64,000 bases of DNA, from positions 102,001 to 166,000 of the forward strand of contig JAWRVZ010000238.1 in the NCBI GenBank assembly GCA_037043235.1, written 5' to 3'. Below, piece by piece: positions 11,748-22,127 of the stretch. Position numbers and translations under genes: made by a program. Below the pieces are notes generated by a model. It had not been told where the DNA came from, searched no databases, and saw only the letters and a program-made list of their open reading frames with translations. Each line of letters opens with the position of its first letter. The stretch's first letter is position 1. The DNA comes from Rhodeus uyekii (Eukaryota; Chordata; Actinopteri; Cypriniformes; Acheilognathidae).

Positions 11748-12294
11748 GTCATCATACACTCACAATTAATGACCTCATCAATTTCAACTTACAAAGATGT
11801 AATTCATGTACTTACAAATTGTATTTCCATTTTCGTTGCAACAGTCAAGTTCTTCCACACTGACTCAATCAGTCATTTCTTTTTGAACCTTTCCTTATAC
11901 ACAGACATTTTCATATTAGTCTTGACTCTCAGTTCATCCCTCGAGTCCACCTCTCCATACAGTGACTGTTGTCAGGTAGATTTCTTCATTGGTTACTTCA
12001 AAGCAATCAGCAATCTGCACACAAGAATGCAAGAACCCCTTTCCCCATCCCTTTCTATCTGTAACTTTTCTGGTAAACAGATAGCGTCAACAGTTACAGC
12101 CTTGGACTTTTCACCGAGTGCATTGTCCTTTGTTTTAGACAGGAAAGATTTGTTACAGAATTTAAACAGTAACTTATGTTAGAACAGAAAAGAACATGTC
12201 AATACAATTTGGAACATTTTAAACTATCATTAGAAATAAGCACGTCAACACAATTTCTAACATTTTAAACTATATTTTCCTTCAAAACCATCTG
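11748..12294. other. No gene recognised upstream of the transposase-like pseudogene
   Basis: The sequence has a 137-codon open frame on the plus strand without recognisable motifs. It may hold lost upstream exons or introns of the pseudogene that starts at 12295. Confidence 0.25.
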
Positions 12295-13078
12295 ATGGAG
12301 CCTACTATGACCATGGAAACTTCAGTTTCTGATGTAGTGTCTGAGAGTGAGAGATCACAGGCTGAGGCTGTAGAGCACAATTTTCCTGAACTTGTGGATG
12401 AATCTCTCTTTCTAAGAAATCTAACACTCTTCTATCTGAAACTTCAAGCTAAATTGCTATTACCTGAGTCTACTATTCCAGGCATTGTTGAAGAATTTCA
12501 AAATATCCATGACATTGGACAGTCTTATTTTCTTAGCAAACTCTTGAGGAGAATGGTGTTGCTGTGAATGATGACAACACTTTGAAAGCTTCTTTGTGTT
12601 CCATCGCAGGTGACAACCTGGGATCACACACCATCGGTGGTTTTGTTGAGAACTTTAGCCAAAACCAACATTTCTGCAGGTATTGCACCATTGATAGAAA
12701 CACATTTCATGCTACACCTTTAGAGCCTGCTATGAAGCGAACCATGGAGTCTTATGAGAGAAACATTGAGGAACTTGCTGCTAGTGGCGATAATAGAGTT
12801 GATGGAGTCAATTCTCTGGTCCTGTGCATCCTGCAACTCCTAATGGCCCACTTTAAAGAGAGAACAGAATCCCTTCTAATTGAAGCTGATGTAAGCAACA
12901 TTTTGATGTCTTAAGGTTTGAACTGTAATGAAAAATAATTTATTTACATGTTTTTTTATTTATTTAATTTTTTTAGGTAGCAGCAACTGCAGCCGACATC
13001 GAAAAAGATGGATTACCAGATTCACCTGCGCTGATCATCCAAGGTCATTTGCTTTACTTTGTGTCTCAGTGTCTCCAT

Positions 13079-13555
13079 TAGTGTTGTCAAAAGTACCGAC
13101 CGCGATACCAAATCTGTACTGAAATTTAAAAAATATATGGTGCTTTGAGCGCTGTTGAGTGCAATCGTAAACTCCTCTGACTGGCCATTGTGCTCACACG
13201 CCCATCAAATATGTCTATGATTGGCTACAACGATCAGCGCTTCACAAACATGTTGTAAATATACATCAATGACTCTTTTCGCAGAGCGCTTACGCATACA
13301 CACAGGAGCGTTTGAATGCAGGTGCCTATCAATGTGTTGAGTTTTCAAATGCTCCCGCTTTCCAAACACTTCCGTGTGCTTTCAACGGCTGCCGTGCTTT
13401 GATCATTGTAGCCAATCACAGACACATCCGAAGAGCGCGTGAGCACAATGGCCAGTTAGAGGTGTTTATTACAGCTCATTATAGCGCTCAAAGCGTCACA
13501 TTTTTAAAATTTCAGTACCGATTTGGTATCGCGGTCGGTACTTTTGACAACACTA
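13079..13555. mobile_element. hAT-type MITE with long terminal inverted repeats
   Basis: The ends TAGTGTTGTCAAAAGTACCG and its reverse complement extend to almost 50 bp of inverted repeat. Internal segments ('ATTGGCTACAACGATCA' against 'TGATCATTGTAGCCAAT') are also partly inverted. Flanks are GTCTCCAT and GTCTCTAT, a 7-of-8 target duplication. It is inserted in an intron of the transposase-like pseudogene. Confidence 0.88.
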
Positions 13556-14110
13556 GTCTCTATAATACACACTATTCTTTACTTTCTAGCTCTTTATATG
13601 CATACCTCTTTGTCCTCACTTCTATGATCAATTAAAAAAGAAATTTGCCACCTCTGTTTCCCTATTCTATTTCACAGTTCTATTCTCACTCCTATATTCC
13701 TTCCATAGTTAGCTCTCTAAGTGCGCTGGTTTTTTGTTATTGTCTCTGAACCATTCTCTTAACACTTATTAATCCATACCCTTCTTTTTTTTATTGGTGA
13801 ATCCATGACCCCAAGCAGGTGGAGGATGTCAGTCGAGAGGGAAGTTGTCCTGGGCCCATGTTCAGAGGCGTTTGTTGAGGGCCTGGCAGCATTGTTCGCT
13901 ACCTATTACAACTTGAACCTTGCCTATCGGGGGAAGCTGCATGCATGCTGGAATTTATTCAGAGGTATGTCAGAGCATAAACTCTTACTCAATATTTGAC
14001 CTTGATTAGCTGGTTCAGCTGTGTTTAATTGGGGTTGAAGCTAAACTCTGCAGGACAGTGGCCCTCCAGGAGCAGGATTGGACACCCCTACTTTAGACAA
14101 TGCACTAGCT

Positions 14111-14301
14111 CAGTGGTTCTCAACCCTGTCCTGAGGACCCTCACCACTGCACATTTTGTATGCACATTTAGTCTCCCTCATCAGACACACCCACTTCAGG
14201 TCTTGCAGTCTCTACTAATGAGCTGATGAGTTTGATAAGGTGTGTCTGATGAGGGAAACATGCAAAATGTGCAGTGGTGAGGACAGGGTTGAGAACCACT
14301 G
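14111..14301. mobile_element. Small hAT MITE (CAGTGGTTCTCAACC ends)
   Basis: A 191-bp palindromic element with ends CAGTGGTTCTCAACCCTGTC and its reverse complement. The 'GCACATTTTG'/'CAAAATGTGC' and 'CATCAGACACACC'/'GGTGTGTCTGATG' blocks are also inverted. Flanks CACTAGCT and CACTACGT agree at 6 of 8 positions. Confidence 0.82.
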
Positions 14302-14971
14302 CACTACGTGCAATGGACAGCACTGTGCAATGATTTACATTTTCTATAACCACATTTTTAGAAATGTTCTTTTAAAAATGCTAAACAAGGAAACCCAGGA
14401 TAGAGCTTTGTCTGTAAACAATAGGCAATGCTAAGTTCTGCACATAAACTGTAGAATAATGACAATCTGTACATTTTATTTATTGTTAACATGGAAGGCT
14501 AAATATTTTCATATTTAAATTCCTGATATGACCCCAACTCTTTATTAAATTAAATGTGATTTAAAACGTAATTTAGTTTTGTCTGATAAATGTTGTATTT
14601 TATTTGAGTATATGCTGTTTTTTGATAATTGGATGTTGTGGGTGTTTTTCACAGAGGAGTTGTGGGCATTAACCCGGAAAGTGGATCAAAAGTTGCTGCT
14701 GGAAAGCGAGACAAGAAAATGCATGGAATGAACCCACATGTATGCACACTGCTACGAAAGCTAATGGACTTTGAATGGCTTGCCATTTAAAAAAAAGTAT
14801 TCCAATGGAATTGAAGTAAGAGACTCTGACCTGATTTTCAAGTTCATGATTAATGGTCATACAGACATTATACATGCAAGATTTTAAAGGTAGGCTCAGT
14901 TCACTGTTGGGATGTGTTCACTTTATTGTTGATGATAAAATGTTGCTGTTCTTGAAGAGGAGGTAAGTATA

Positions 14972-15011
<40 letters not shown>

Positions 15012-15379
15012 TGCATATTTCCAAGGCTATTGCCTTTCATTTATTGTGCCATTGCCATTTTTTGTTTTTTTGTTTCTCCAAATATATTTTGGAAATTTGT
15101 GCTCATGTTAAATGGCCATCATTGTACAATAAATTTGGTTACATTTATGAAAACCTGTTATTTTGAAAGTTTTATTTTTCACATTACACATTAAATTGAA
15201 AAAAGGGAAAGAATACTGAAATGTACAGGTAAACATAGGTTTACACTATCACAGCAGTGAAATCTCAACTGTAGTAGAATTTAGAGAAAAGAATTCAACA
15301 GCAAATGCTCTAATTTACTGTAAGATTTATGTATTACAGGACCTGCAAGTTCACAGTTGCTCTTGTAATTTCACTCACA

Positions 15380-15665
15380 TTTGTACTGTAATTTTACAAT
15401 ATATTTGTAGGTAACAATTTACAATACTCTTGTAAATTTACAGTCTTACTGGCAACCAAAATTGCCAGCAAGTTACTGTAATTTTTACAGTAACGGCTGT
15501 ATAAAAGGGGATATATATTTTTACAGTATGTATTCAGTAGTGCGCTGTATTTTTACAGTACAATTGTAATGAATGATTTACAGTACTCTTGTAAATTTAC
15601 AATGTTGCTGGCAACCAAAATTGCCAGCAAGTTACTGTAATTTTTACAGTAAATTTTTTACAGTG
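15380..15665. repeat. Internally repeated fish repeat (also 18679-18964)
   Basis: Two related blocks of 'CTGGCAACCAAAATTGCCAG' with surrounding 'TTACTGTAATTTTTACAGTA' lie about 155 bp apart. Both contain short palindromes. It resembles a non-autonomous fish repeat; no class is assigned. Confidence 0.5.
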
Positions 15666-16405
15666 CAGTCCAAAAACAAGAACAAGTCTATCCGATCTTT
15701 ATTTCTAAAGGAGGTTGTCACCAGGTCTGGTTGTATAGTTTACTGGAATAGATTTGTTAAAGACCTTGTCTGGAAATGTGTTTGGTTATTACCCCACAAG
15801 TTCTTCATCACAAATAAGGTGAAAGAAATTTCCTTCAAGATAATACACAAATTTTACCCTCTAAAACATTTTCTTAGTAGGTTTAAGAAAGACATTGATG
15901 TTAGTTGCTCTTTTTGTTCTTTCCCCACATTTTTTGGTATTGCTGTCATGTGAAAAAGTTATGGCAAGATGTATCTGTGTTTATTAAGGAAAAGACTCTC
16001 CTCAACTTTGATTTATATTTTGAAAATGTCATTTTTGGTTATGCAAAGTTTGATTTGAAAGTGTACAAGGAAGCTTTTGTAATTAACTTATTAATTATGT
16101 TAGTCAAGTTTCATGTACACAAGTGCAAATTTTCTAACAAAAAGCCTTTTTTCAGTTTTTCTTAAAGAGTTTGAAAACTATTTGTCTATTATCAAAACTA
16201 GTGTTAATAGAAAAGCTATTAAAACTCTTCAACTGTGCACTGCTTTTAAAATTCATGAATGATGTAGAGACCTTGAATATAATTTTTTTTTTTGTGTCTT
16301 CTGTTTTCTTTTATTTGTTTGTTTCCCTTGCTCTCTGGCATTAAGGAGGTTGTTGTATTGTTTTGTTGTATAATGCATAAAAAAAACAATAAAAAAAACA
16401 AGCGT
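15660..16405 (+). pseudogene. L1/Tx1-like LINE 3' fragment, copy 1
   Basis: The frame reads 'SGCIVYWNRFVKDLVWK', 'LPHKFFITNKVKEISFKII' and 'DIDVSCSFC', the C-terminal end of an L1-type fish LINE ORF2 after the reverse transcriptase. A frame change then gives 'KKLWQDVSVFIKEK' and 'VINLLIMLVKFHVHKCKF'. It runs to A-rich sequence near 16380-16400. 5'-truncated and shifted, so inactive. Confidence 0.65.
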
Positions 16406-16507
16406 CGAGCTCGAAGCAGGATTTTTCTTGACCTGCTGCTTCGGAGCTTTGATGCGGAAAAACACACGTGACCGATGACGTCTCGAAGTGAATCACGTGA
16501 CTGGTTC

Positions 16508-16910
16508 TGTCACAGCTCTGTCATTATAGTTTGGTCTCTTCGAGTGTCTGTTGACGGAGCCTGACACTGCCCCTTTAATTGTCTTGTCCTTGTGAACCAT
16601 CTTGTTACCTCGTTCCCTTGAGTGTTGTCAGCTGTTCACAGCTCGTTACCCTTCCTCATGTGTTCCTTAAATACCCCTCAGTGTTTGTTGTCCAGTGTTG
16701 CGTCGTTGTCATCAGTTTATCATTCTTGTTGTTCCTGATCTGTGTTCCTGCCGTGGTCCTGGTTTGTGTCACGTTATAGTTGGATCTGGTTTACATCATG
16801 TTTTCCCCCCTCGTGGGTTTTGCTTTACGTTAATGTTTGTTATGTTCTTTTGTTAAAATAAATTCCTCTTCACCTTGCACTTGAATCCTTCCCCTGTTCG
16901 TATCATGACA
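16508..16910 (+). mobile_element. LTR of gag-only LTR element, copy 1
   Basis: Starts TGTCACAGCTCTGTC and ends ATCATGACA (403 bp). The U3 region has a TTAAATACC box near 16667, and AATAAATTCC lies near 16857. GGTTC precedes it, the same 5 bases that flank the complete element. It is identical to the LTR at 19807. Confidence 0.85.
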
Positions 16911-16959
16911 GAACAACGCAACCATTGTGGACTCAGCGGGTAGAGGATATTTATTTAAT

Positions 16960-17445
16960 TATTTTTATTTTTTCAAATTTGCATTATGGACTTCTCCTCG
17001 TTTTCAGCCAGACCAGTGCCAGTGCAGTTTAGGGTGGAGTATAAAGTCCTGTTGTTTGTGTTCAAGGCCATTCATGGTTTGGCCCCAGTATACTTCACTG
17101 ACTTAGTAAAAGTCTATCAGCCAGCCAGAACACTCCGCTCCTCTGATCACATTTCTCTGGTGAATCCAACATACAGATATAAAAAGTTTGAAGGCCGGTC
17201 ATTTAGTGTTCAGGGACCAAAGCTGTGGAATGCACTCTCTGTGCACCTCCGAAGCATCACGGTGCTGAGTGTTTTCAAAGCACACCGGAAAACCCACTTT
17301 TTTAATCAAGTTTTTAACAAGTTTTCTTTAATTTGTTTTCTTTATGTTGTCGTTTGATGTTTGTTTTTCTTCTTTTGGAAAGCGCCTTGTGCACCTTTTG
17401 GCTGTTTTAAGGCGCTATATAAATACATTTGATTGATCGATTGAC
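16960..17445 (+). pseudogene. L2/Rex-like LINE 3' end inside the LTR element, copy 1
   Basis: Reads 'QFRVEYKVLLFVFKAIHGL', 'RTLRSSDHISLVNP' and 'FSVQGPKLWNALSVHLRS', the conserved tail following reverse transcriptase in L2/Rex-type fish LINEs. A 3' end 'GGCGCTATATAAATACATTT' and a GATTGATCGATTGACC tail follow. It lies just after the LTR and before the gag-like ORF, so it inserted into the LTR element before the duplication. Confidence 0.7.
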
Positions 17446-17466
17446 CGACCATCCGTCCTGGATCGG

Positions 17467-17878
17467 ATGTTTCAGAGGATTAACGCGGAGTATTTTCGTC
17501 AGCTGGGGACTGATGTGCGAGAGCTGGCTTGCACCTTTCTCCTAAAGATGGATGACCTGGACTACACCGAGGCCGATCTCAAGGAGGCATTCAATCTTTG
17601 CCTTGATCACCCTCTGGTTTACTGGGACTTTGATAAACTGGAGAGTCTCAGTTTTGGGGATTTTGTGGGATATGTCCATCAAAGGGAACAGGACACTATC
17701 CCTAAACGAACTTTCCCATCCACAAACCACCGTGCTACGTCATCTATGGTCAAAGGTAACTCTGACTCCACGGTGACCCATAAACGTAGGCGGGGAAGGA
17801 GAAGGGCCGTCCCGGAGCCCGCTGCCGGCCCGGAGGCCGCCTTCCCAGAGCCAGCTCGTTGCCTTCGGAAGCGGAGAA
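17467..17878 (+). pseudogene. gag-like ORF fragment of the LTR element (copy 1, cut by duplication)
   Basis: The first 137 codons are identical to the ORF at 20766: 'INAEYFRQLGTDVRELACTF', 'YTEADLKEAFNLCLD', then Arg-rich and Pro/Glu-rich sequence. At 17879 the frame runs across the duplication junction into copied intron and exon and stops near 18030, giving a chimeric 187-residue frame with no expected function. Confidence 0.8.
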
Positions 17879-17884
17879 TGTTGT
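17879..17884. other. Duplication junction with 6-base filler TGTTGT
   Basis: Copy 1 ends in CGGAGAA at 17878 and copy 2 begins ATAAATGTTGTATTTT at 17885. The filler TGTTGT matches the sequence a few bases downstream, so AATGTTGTAT occurs twice in a row. Confidence 0.9.
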
Positions 17885-17953
17885 ATAAATGTTGTATTTT
17901 ATTTGAGTATATGCTGTTTTTTGATAATTGGATGTTGTGGGTGTTTTTCACAG

Positions 17954-18089
17954 AGGAGTTGTGGGCATTAACCCGGAAAGTGGATCAAAAGTTGCTGCTG
18001 GAAAGCGAGACAAGAAAATGCATGGAATGAACCCACATGTATGCACACTGCTACGAAAGCTAATGGACTTTGAATGGCTTGCCATTTAA
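17954..18089 (+). pseudogene. Duplicated last exon of the transposase-like pseudogene
   Basis: An exact copy of 14655-14790, with its own 'TTTTTCACAG' acceptor and stop codon. It reads 'GVVGINPESGSK' to 'MDFEWLAI'. No upstream exons come with it. Confidence 0.85.
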
Positions 18090-18270
18090 AAAAAAGTATT
18101 CCAATGGAATTGAAGTAAGAGACTCTGACCTGATTTTCAAGTTCATGATTAATGGTCATACAGACATTATACATGCAAGATTTTAAAGGTAGGCTCAGTT
18201 CACTGTTGGGATGTGTTCACTTTATTGTTGATGATAAAATGTTGCTGTTCTTGAAGAGGAGGTAAGTATA

Positions 18271-18310
<40 letters not shown>

Positions 18311-18958
18311 TGCATATTTCCAAGGCTATTGCCTTTCATTTATTGTGCCATTGCCATTTTTTGTTTTTTTGTTTCTCCAAATATATTTTGGAAATTTGTG
18401 CTCATGTTAAATGGCCATCATTGTACAATAAATTTGGTTACATTTATGAAAACCTGTTATTTTGAAAGTTTTATTTTTCACATTACACATTAAATTGAAA
18501 AAAGGGAAAGAATACTGAAATGTACAGGTAAACATAGGTTTACACTATCACAGCAGTGAAATCTCAACTGTAGTAGAATTTAGAGAAAAGAATTCAACAG
18601 CAAATGCTCTAATTTACTGTAAGATTTATGTATTACAGGACCTGCAAGTTCACAGTTGCTCTTGTAATTTCACTCACATTTGTACTGTAATTTTACAATA
18701 TATTTGTAGGTAACAATTTACAATACTCTTGTAAATTTACAGTCTTACTGGCAACCAAAATTGCCAGCAAGTTACTGTAATTTTTACAGTAACGGCTGTA
18801 TAAAAGGGGATATATATTTTTACAGTATGTATTCAGTAGTGCGCTGTATTTTTACAGTACAATTGTAATGAATGATTTACAGTACTCTTGTAAATTTACA
18901 ATGTTGCTGGCAACCAAAATTGCCAGCAAGTTACTGTAATTTTTACAGTAAATTTTTT

Positions 18959-19704
18959 ACAGTGCAGTCCAAAAACAAGAACAAGTCTATCCGATCTTTA
19001 TTTCTAAAGGAGGTTGTCACCAGGTCTGGTTGTATAGTTTACTGGAATAGATTTGTTAAAGACCTTGTCTGGAAATGTGTTTGGTTATTACCCCACAAGT
19101 TCTTCATCACAAATAAGGTGAAAGAAATTTCCTTCAAGATAATACACAAATTTTACCCTCTAAAACATTTTCTTAGTAGGTTTAAGAAAGACATTGATGT
19201 TAGTTGCTCTTTTTGTTCTTTCCCCACATTTTTTGGTATTGCTGTCATGTGAAAAAGTTATGGCAAGATGTATCTGTGTTTATTAAGGAAAAGACTCTCC
19301 TCAACTTTGATTTATATTTTGAAAATGTCATTTTTGGTTATGCAAAGTTTGATTTGAAAGTGTACAAGGAAGCTTTTGTAATTAACTTATTAATTATGTT
19401 AGTCAAGTTTCATGTACACAAGTGCAAATTTTCTAACAAAAAGCCTTTTTTCAGTTTTTCTTAAAGAGTTTGAAAACTATTTGTCTATTATCAAAACTAG
19501 TGTTAATAGAAAAGCTATTAAAACTCTTCAACTGTGCACTGCTTTTAAAATTCATGAATGATGTAGAGACCTTGAATATAATTTTTTTTTTTGTGTCTTC
19601 TGTTTTCTTTTATTTGTTTGTTTCCCTTGCTCTCTGGCATTAAGGAGGTTGTTGTATTGTTTTGTTGTATAATGCATAAAAAAAACAATAAAAAAAACAA
19701 GCGT
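18959..19704 (+). pseudogene. L1/Tx1-like LINE 3' fragment, copy 2
   Basis: Identical to 15660-16405 by duplication. It has the same 'SGCIVYWNRFVKDLVWK' start, the same frame change and the same A-rich end. Confidence 0.65.
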
Positions 19705-19806
19705 CGAGCTCGAAGCAGGATTTTTCTTGACCTGCTGCTTCGGAGCTTTGATGCGGAAAAACACACGTGACCGATGACGTCTCGAAGTGAATCACGTGAC
19801 TGGTTC

Positions 19807-20209
19807 TGTCACAGCTCTGTCATTATAGTTTGGTCTCTTCGAGTGTCTGTTGACGGAGCCTGACACTGCCCCTTTAATTGTCTTGTCCTTGTGAACCATC
19901 TTGTTACCTCGTTCCCTTGAGTGTTGTCAGCTGTTCACAGCTCGTTACCCTTCCTCATGTGTTCCTTAAATACCCCTCAGTGTTTGTTGTCCAGTGTTGC
20001 GTCGTTGTCATCAGTTTATCATTCTTGTTGTTCCTGATCTGTGTTCCTGCCGTGGTCCTGGTTTGTGTCACGTTATAGTTGGATCTGGTTTACATCATGT
20101 TTTCCCCCCTCGTGGGTTTTGCTTTACGTTAATGTTTGTTATGTTCTTTTGTTAAAATAAATTCCTCTTCACCTTGCACTTGAATCCTTCCCCTGTTCGT
20201 ATCATGACA
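19807..20209 (+). mobile_element. 5' LTR of the gag-only element
   Basis: TGTCACAGCTC to CATGACA, with TTAAATACC and AATAAATTCC boxes. Identical to the LTR at 16508; differs slightly from the 3' LTR. Confidence 0.9.
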
Positions 20210-20258
20210 GAACAACGCAACCATTGTGGACTCAGCGGGTAGAGGATATTTATTTAAT

Positions 20259-20744
20259 TATTTTTATTTTTTCAAATTTGCATTATGGACTTCTCCTCGT
20301 TTTCAGCCAGACCAGTGCCAGTGCAGTTTAGGGTGGAGTATAAAGTCCTGTTGTTTGTGTTCAAGGCCATTCATGGTTTGGCCCCAGTATACTTCACTGA
20401 CTTAGTAAAAGTCTATCAGCCAGCCAGAACACTCCGCTCCTCTGATCACATTTCTCTGGTGAATCCAACATACAGATATAAAAAGTTTGAAGGCCGGTCA
20501 TTTAGTGTTCAGGGACCAAAGCTGTGGAATGCACTCTCTGTGCACCTCCGAAGCATCACGGTGCTGAGTGTTTTCAAAGCACACCGGAAAACCCACTTTT
20601 TTAATCAAGTTTTTAACAAGTTTTCTTTAATTTGTTTTCTTTATGTTGTCGTTTGATGTTTGTTTTTCTTCTTTTGGAAAGCGCCTTGTGCACCTTTTGG
20701 CTGTTTTAAGGCGCTATATAAATACATTTGATTGATCGATTGAC
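20259..20744 (+). pseudogene. L2/Rex-like LINE 3' end inside the LTR element, copy 2
   Basis: Exact duplicate of 16960-17445, lying between the 5' LTR and the gag-like ORF of the complete element. Confidence 0.7.
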
Positions 20745-20765
20745 CGACCATCCGTCCTGGATCGG

Positions 20766-21767
20766 ATGTTTCAGAGGATTAACGCGGAGTATTTTCGTCA
20801 GCTGGGGACTGATGTGCGAGAGCTGGCTTGCACCTTTCTCCTAAAGATGGATGACCTGGACTACACCGAGGCCGATCTCAAGGAGGCATTCAATCTTTGC
20901 CTTGATCACCCTCTGGTTTACTGGGACTTTGATAAACTGGAGAGTCTCAGTTTTGGGGATTTTGTGGGATATGTCCATCAAAGGGAACAGGACACTATCC
21001 CTAAACGAACTTTCCCATCCACAAACCACCGTGCTACGTCATCTATGGTCAAAGGTAACTCTGACTCCACGGTGACCCATAAACGTAGGCGGGGAAGGAG
21101 AAGGGCCGTCCCGGAGCCCGCTGCCGGCCCGGAGGCCGCCTTCCCAGAGCCAGCTCGTTGCCTTCGGAAGCGGAGAAGGAGGAGAAAGACCTCCTCCGGT
21201 CCGTCAGTTCCAGAGGCCCCGCCGGCGCTGCTCGCCCTGCCGGCGCCTCGTGTGTGCCTCGCCCTGCCGGCGCCCCGTGCGCGCCTCGCCCTGCCGGCCC
21301 TGCCGGTGCTGCTCGCCTCGCTGGCGCCCCCAAGACTGCTCGTCCTGCCTGCACCTCTAGGCGACCCTGAACGCTTGCGGCCTGAACTGCCGGCACCGCT
21401 CACGCTGTTCACCCCTCTAGCGCCGTCTGACCCGCCGGCTTTGCCTGAGCCCGCCTGGCTCACCCATCCGGCGCCGCCGGACCCGCCGGTATGGACTGAG
21501 CTCGCTTGGCTTGTTCCCCCTGGACTTTTTTTTTTCTTATCAAGGAATTTTGTTGATGTTTCTTGTTTTTGTTTTTGTTTTTTTTTGCTTGACTTGTTCT
21601 CCCTCCCTCCCCTGTTTCATGTCATATTTGTTCCCCTGTCTTTGTTGATTTGTTTGTTCTGTGGTCTGTTTCAGTTGCCTTGTGTTCCATCCAGGTGGCG
21701 TCCCTTTAGAGGGGGGGTAGTGTCACGGCTCTGTCATTATAGTTTGGTCTCTTCGAGTGTCTGTTGA
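20766..21767 (+). CDS. gag-like protein of a non-autonomous LTR retrotransposon
   Basis: A 333-codon frame. Residues 1-75 form a compact, probably helical domain ('INAEYFRQLGTDVRELACTF', 'KEAFNLCLD', 'DFVGYVHQREQD') that I take as a matrix/capsid-like gag remnant, since it sits in the gag position and recurs in the minus-strand element at 34.6-36.6 kb. A basic cluster ('HKRRRGRRR', later 'RKRRRRRK') and a long Pro/Ala/Leu-rich tail follow. The last 80 or so residues are hydrophobic and run into the 3' LTR, so the natural stop may have been lost by a frameshift. No zinc knuckle or enzymatic motif is visible. An ATG upstream of the LINE insert may have been the original start. Confidence 0.6.
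   Translation: MFQRINAEYFRQLGTDVRELACTFLLKMDDLDYTEADLKEAFNLCLDHPLVYWDFDKLESLSFGDFVGYVHQREQDTIPKRTFPSTNHRATSSMVKGNSDSTVTHKRRRGRRRAVPEPAAGPEAAFPEPARCLRKRRRRRKTSSGPSVPEAPPALLALPAPRVCLALPAPRARLALPALPVLLASLAPPRLLVLPAPLGDPERLRPELPAPLTLFTPLAPSDPPALPEPAWLTHPAPPDPPVWTELAWLVPPGLFFFLSRNFVDVSCFCFCFFLLDLFSLPPLFHVIFVPLSLLICLFCGLFQLPCVPSRWRPFRGGVVSRLCHYSLVSSSVC
21708..21717 (+). promoter_or_regulatory. Polypurine tract of the gag-only LTR element
   Basis: AGAGGGGGGG lies three bases before the TGTCACGG start of the 3' LTR, the expected site for plus-strand priming. Confidence 0.8.
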
Positions 21768-22127
21768 CGGAGCCTGATACTGCCCCTTTAATTGTGTCTT
21801 GTCCTTGTGAACCATCTTGTTACCTCGTTCCCTTGAGTGTTGTCAGCTGTTCACAGCTCGTTACCCTTCCTCATGTGTTCCTTAAATACCCCTCGGTGTT
21901 TGTTGTCCAGTGTTGCGTCGTTGTCATCAGTTTATCATTCTTGTTGTTCCTGCCTTGTTCCTATCCTTGTTCCTGGTTTGTGTCACGTTATAGTTTGATC
22001 TGGTTTGCATCATGCTTTCCCCCCTCGTGGGTTTTGCTTTACGTTTATGTTTATGTTTATGTTCTTTTGTTATAATAAATTCCTCTTCACCCTGCACTTG
22101 AGTCCTTCCCCTGTTCATATCATGACA
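21721..22127 (+). mobile_element. 3' LTR of the gag-only element
   Basis: TGTCACGGCTC to CATGACA, 407 bp, followed by GGTTC. It was not included in the tandem duplication, so there are three LTRs but only one 3' LTR. Confidence 0.9.

Larger units (their letters stand above)
12295..14790 (+). pseudogene. Multi-exon transposase-like pseudogene of a multicopy fish family
   Basis: Block 12295-12547 reads 'FLRNLTLFYLKLQAK' and 'IPGIVEEFQNIHD'. It jumps, with a frameshift and a large internal deletion, into 'AGDNLGSHTIGGFVENFS' and 'HFCRYCTIDRNTF' (12548-12890, donor GTAAGC). Exon 12977-13044 follows. 'TPSRWRMSVEREVV' and 'GLAALFATYYNLNL' lie at about 13797-13964; the acceptor there has lost its AG and a 4-base GCAT repeat shifts the frame. 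The last exon, 14655-14790, reads 'RGVVGINPESGSK' to a stop. The junction CAG-AG|A-GGA restores 'LEFIQRGVVGI', so splicing was once correct. I recall this family as transposon-derived multicopy genes in fish, but I cannot name the superfamily. Two MITEs sit in its introns, and its last exon is copied at 17954-18089. Confidence 0.6.
14586..17878. repeat. Tandem duplication, copy 1 (3293 bp)
   Basis: Every base I compared between 14586-17878 and 17885-21177 is the same at an offset of 3299, including the (TA)n-(T)n tract at 14969-15012. The copy holds the last exon of the transposase-like pseudogene, a spacer with an internally repeated 'TTGCCAGCAAGTTACTGTAA' repeat (15380-15665), an L1-like fragment, the LTR at 16508, an L2/Rex-like LINE tail and the first 137 codons of the gag-like ORF. 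It ends inside that ORF. Confidence 0.97.
17885..21177. repeat. Tandem duplication, copy 2
   Basis: Second head-to-tail copy of 14586-17878. It continues at its right edge into the rest of the LTR element (gag-like ORF, polypurine tract, 3' LTR), so this copy is joined to original sequence on the right, while copy 1 is joined to original sequence on the left. Confidence 0.97.
19807..22127 (+). mobile_element. Complete non-autonomous LTR retrotransposon with gag-like ORF only
   Basis: A 5' LTR at 19807-20209, an internal region with one ORF (20766 onward), a purine tract AGAGGGGGGG at 21708-21717 and a 3' LTR at 21721-22127. GGTTC flanks both sides (19802-19806 and 22128-22132), a 5-bp target duplication as expected of LTR integration. 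The LTRs differ at a few percent of positions, including a small TGTCTTG/TGTGTCTTG indel. No protease, reverse transcriptase, RNase H or integrase is present, so it would need enzymes from an autonomous Gypsy-like element. A LINE tail (20259-20744) is inserted after the 5' LTR. The sequence after the 5' LTR (GAACAACGCAACC) shows no obvious tRNA primer site. Confidence 0.88.

Noticed and set aside
16986..17357. Host gene for the 123-residue frame
   Set aside because: The motifs match the 3' end of an L2/Rex-like LINE, and the same frame recurs by duplication at 20285.
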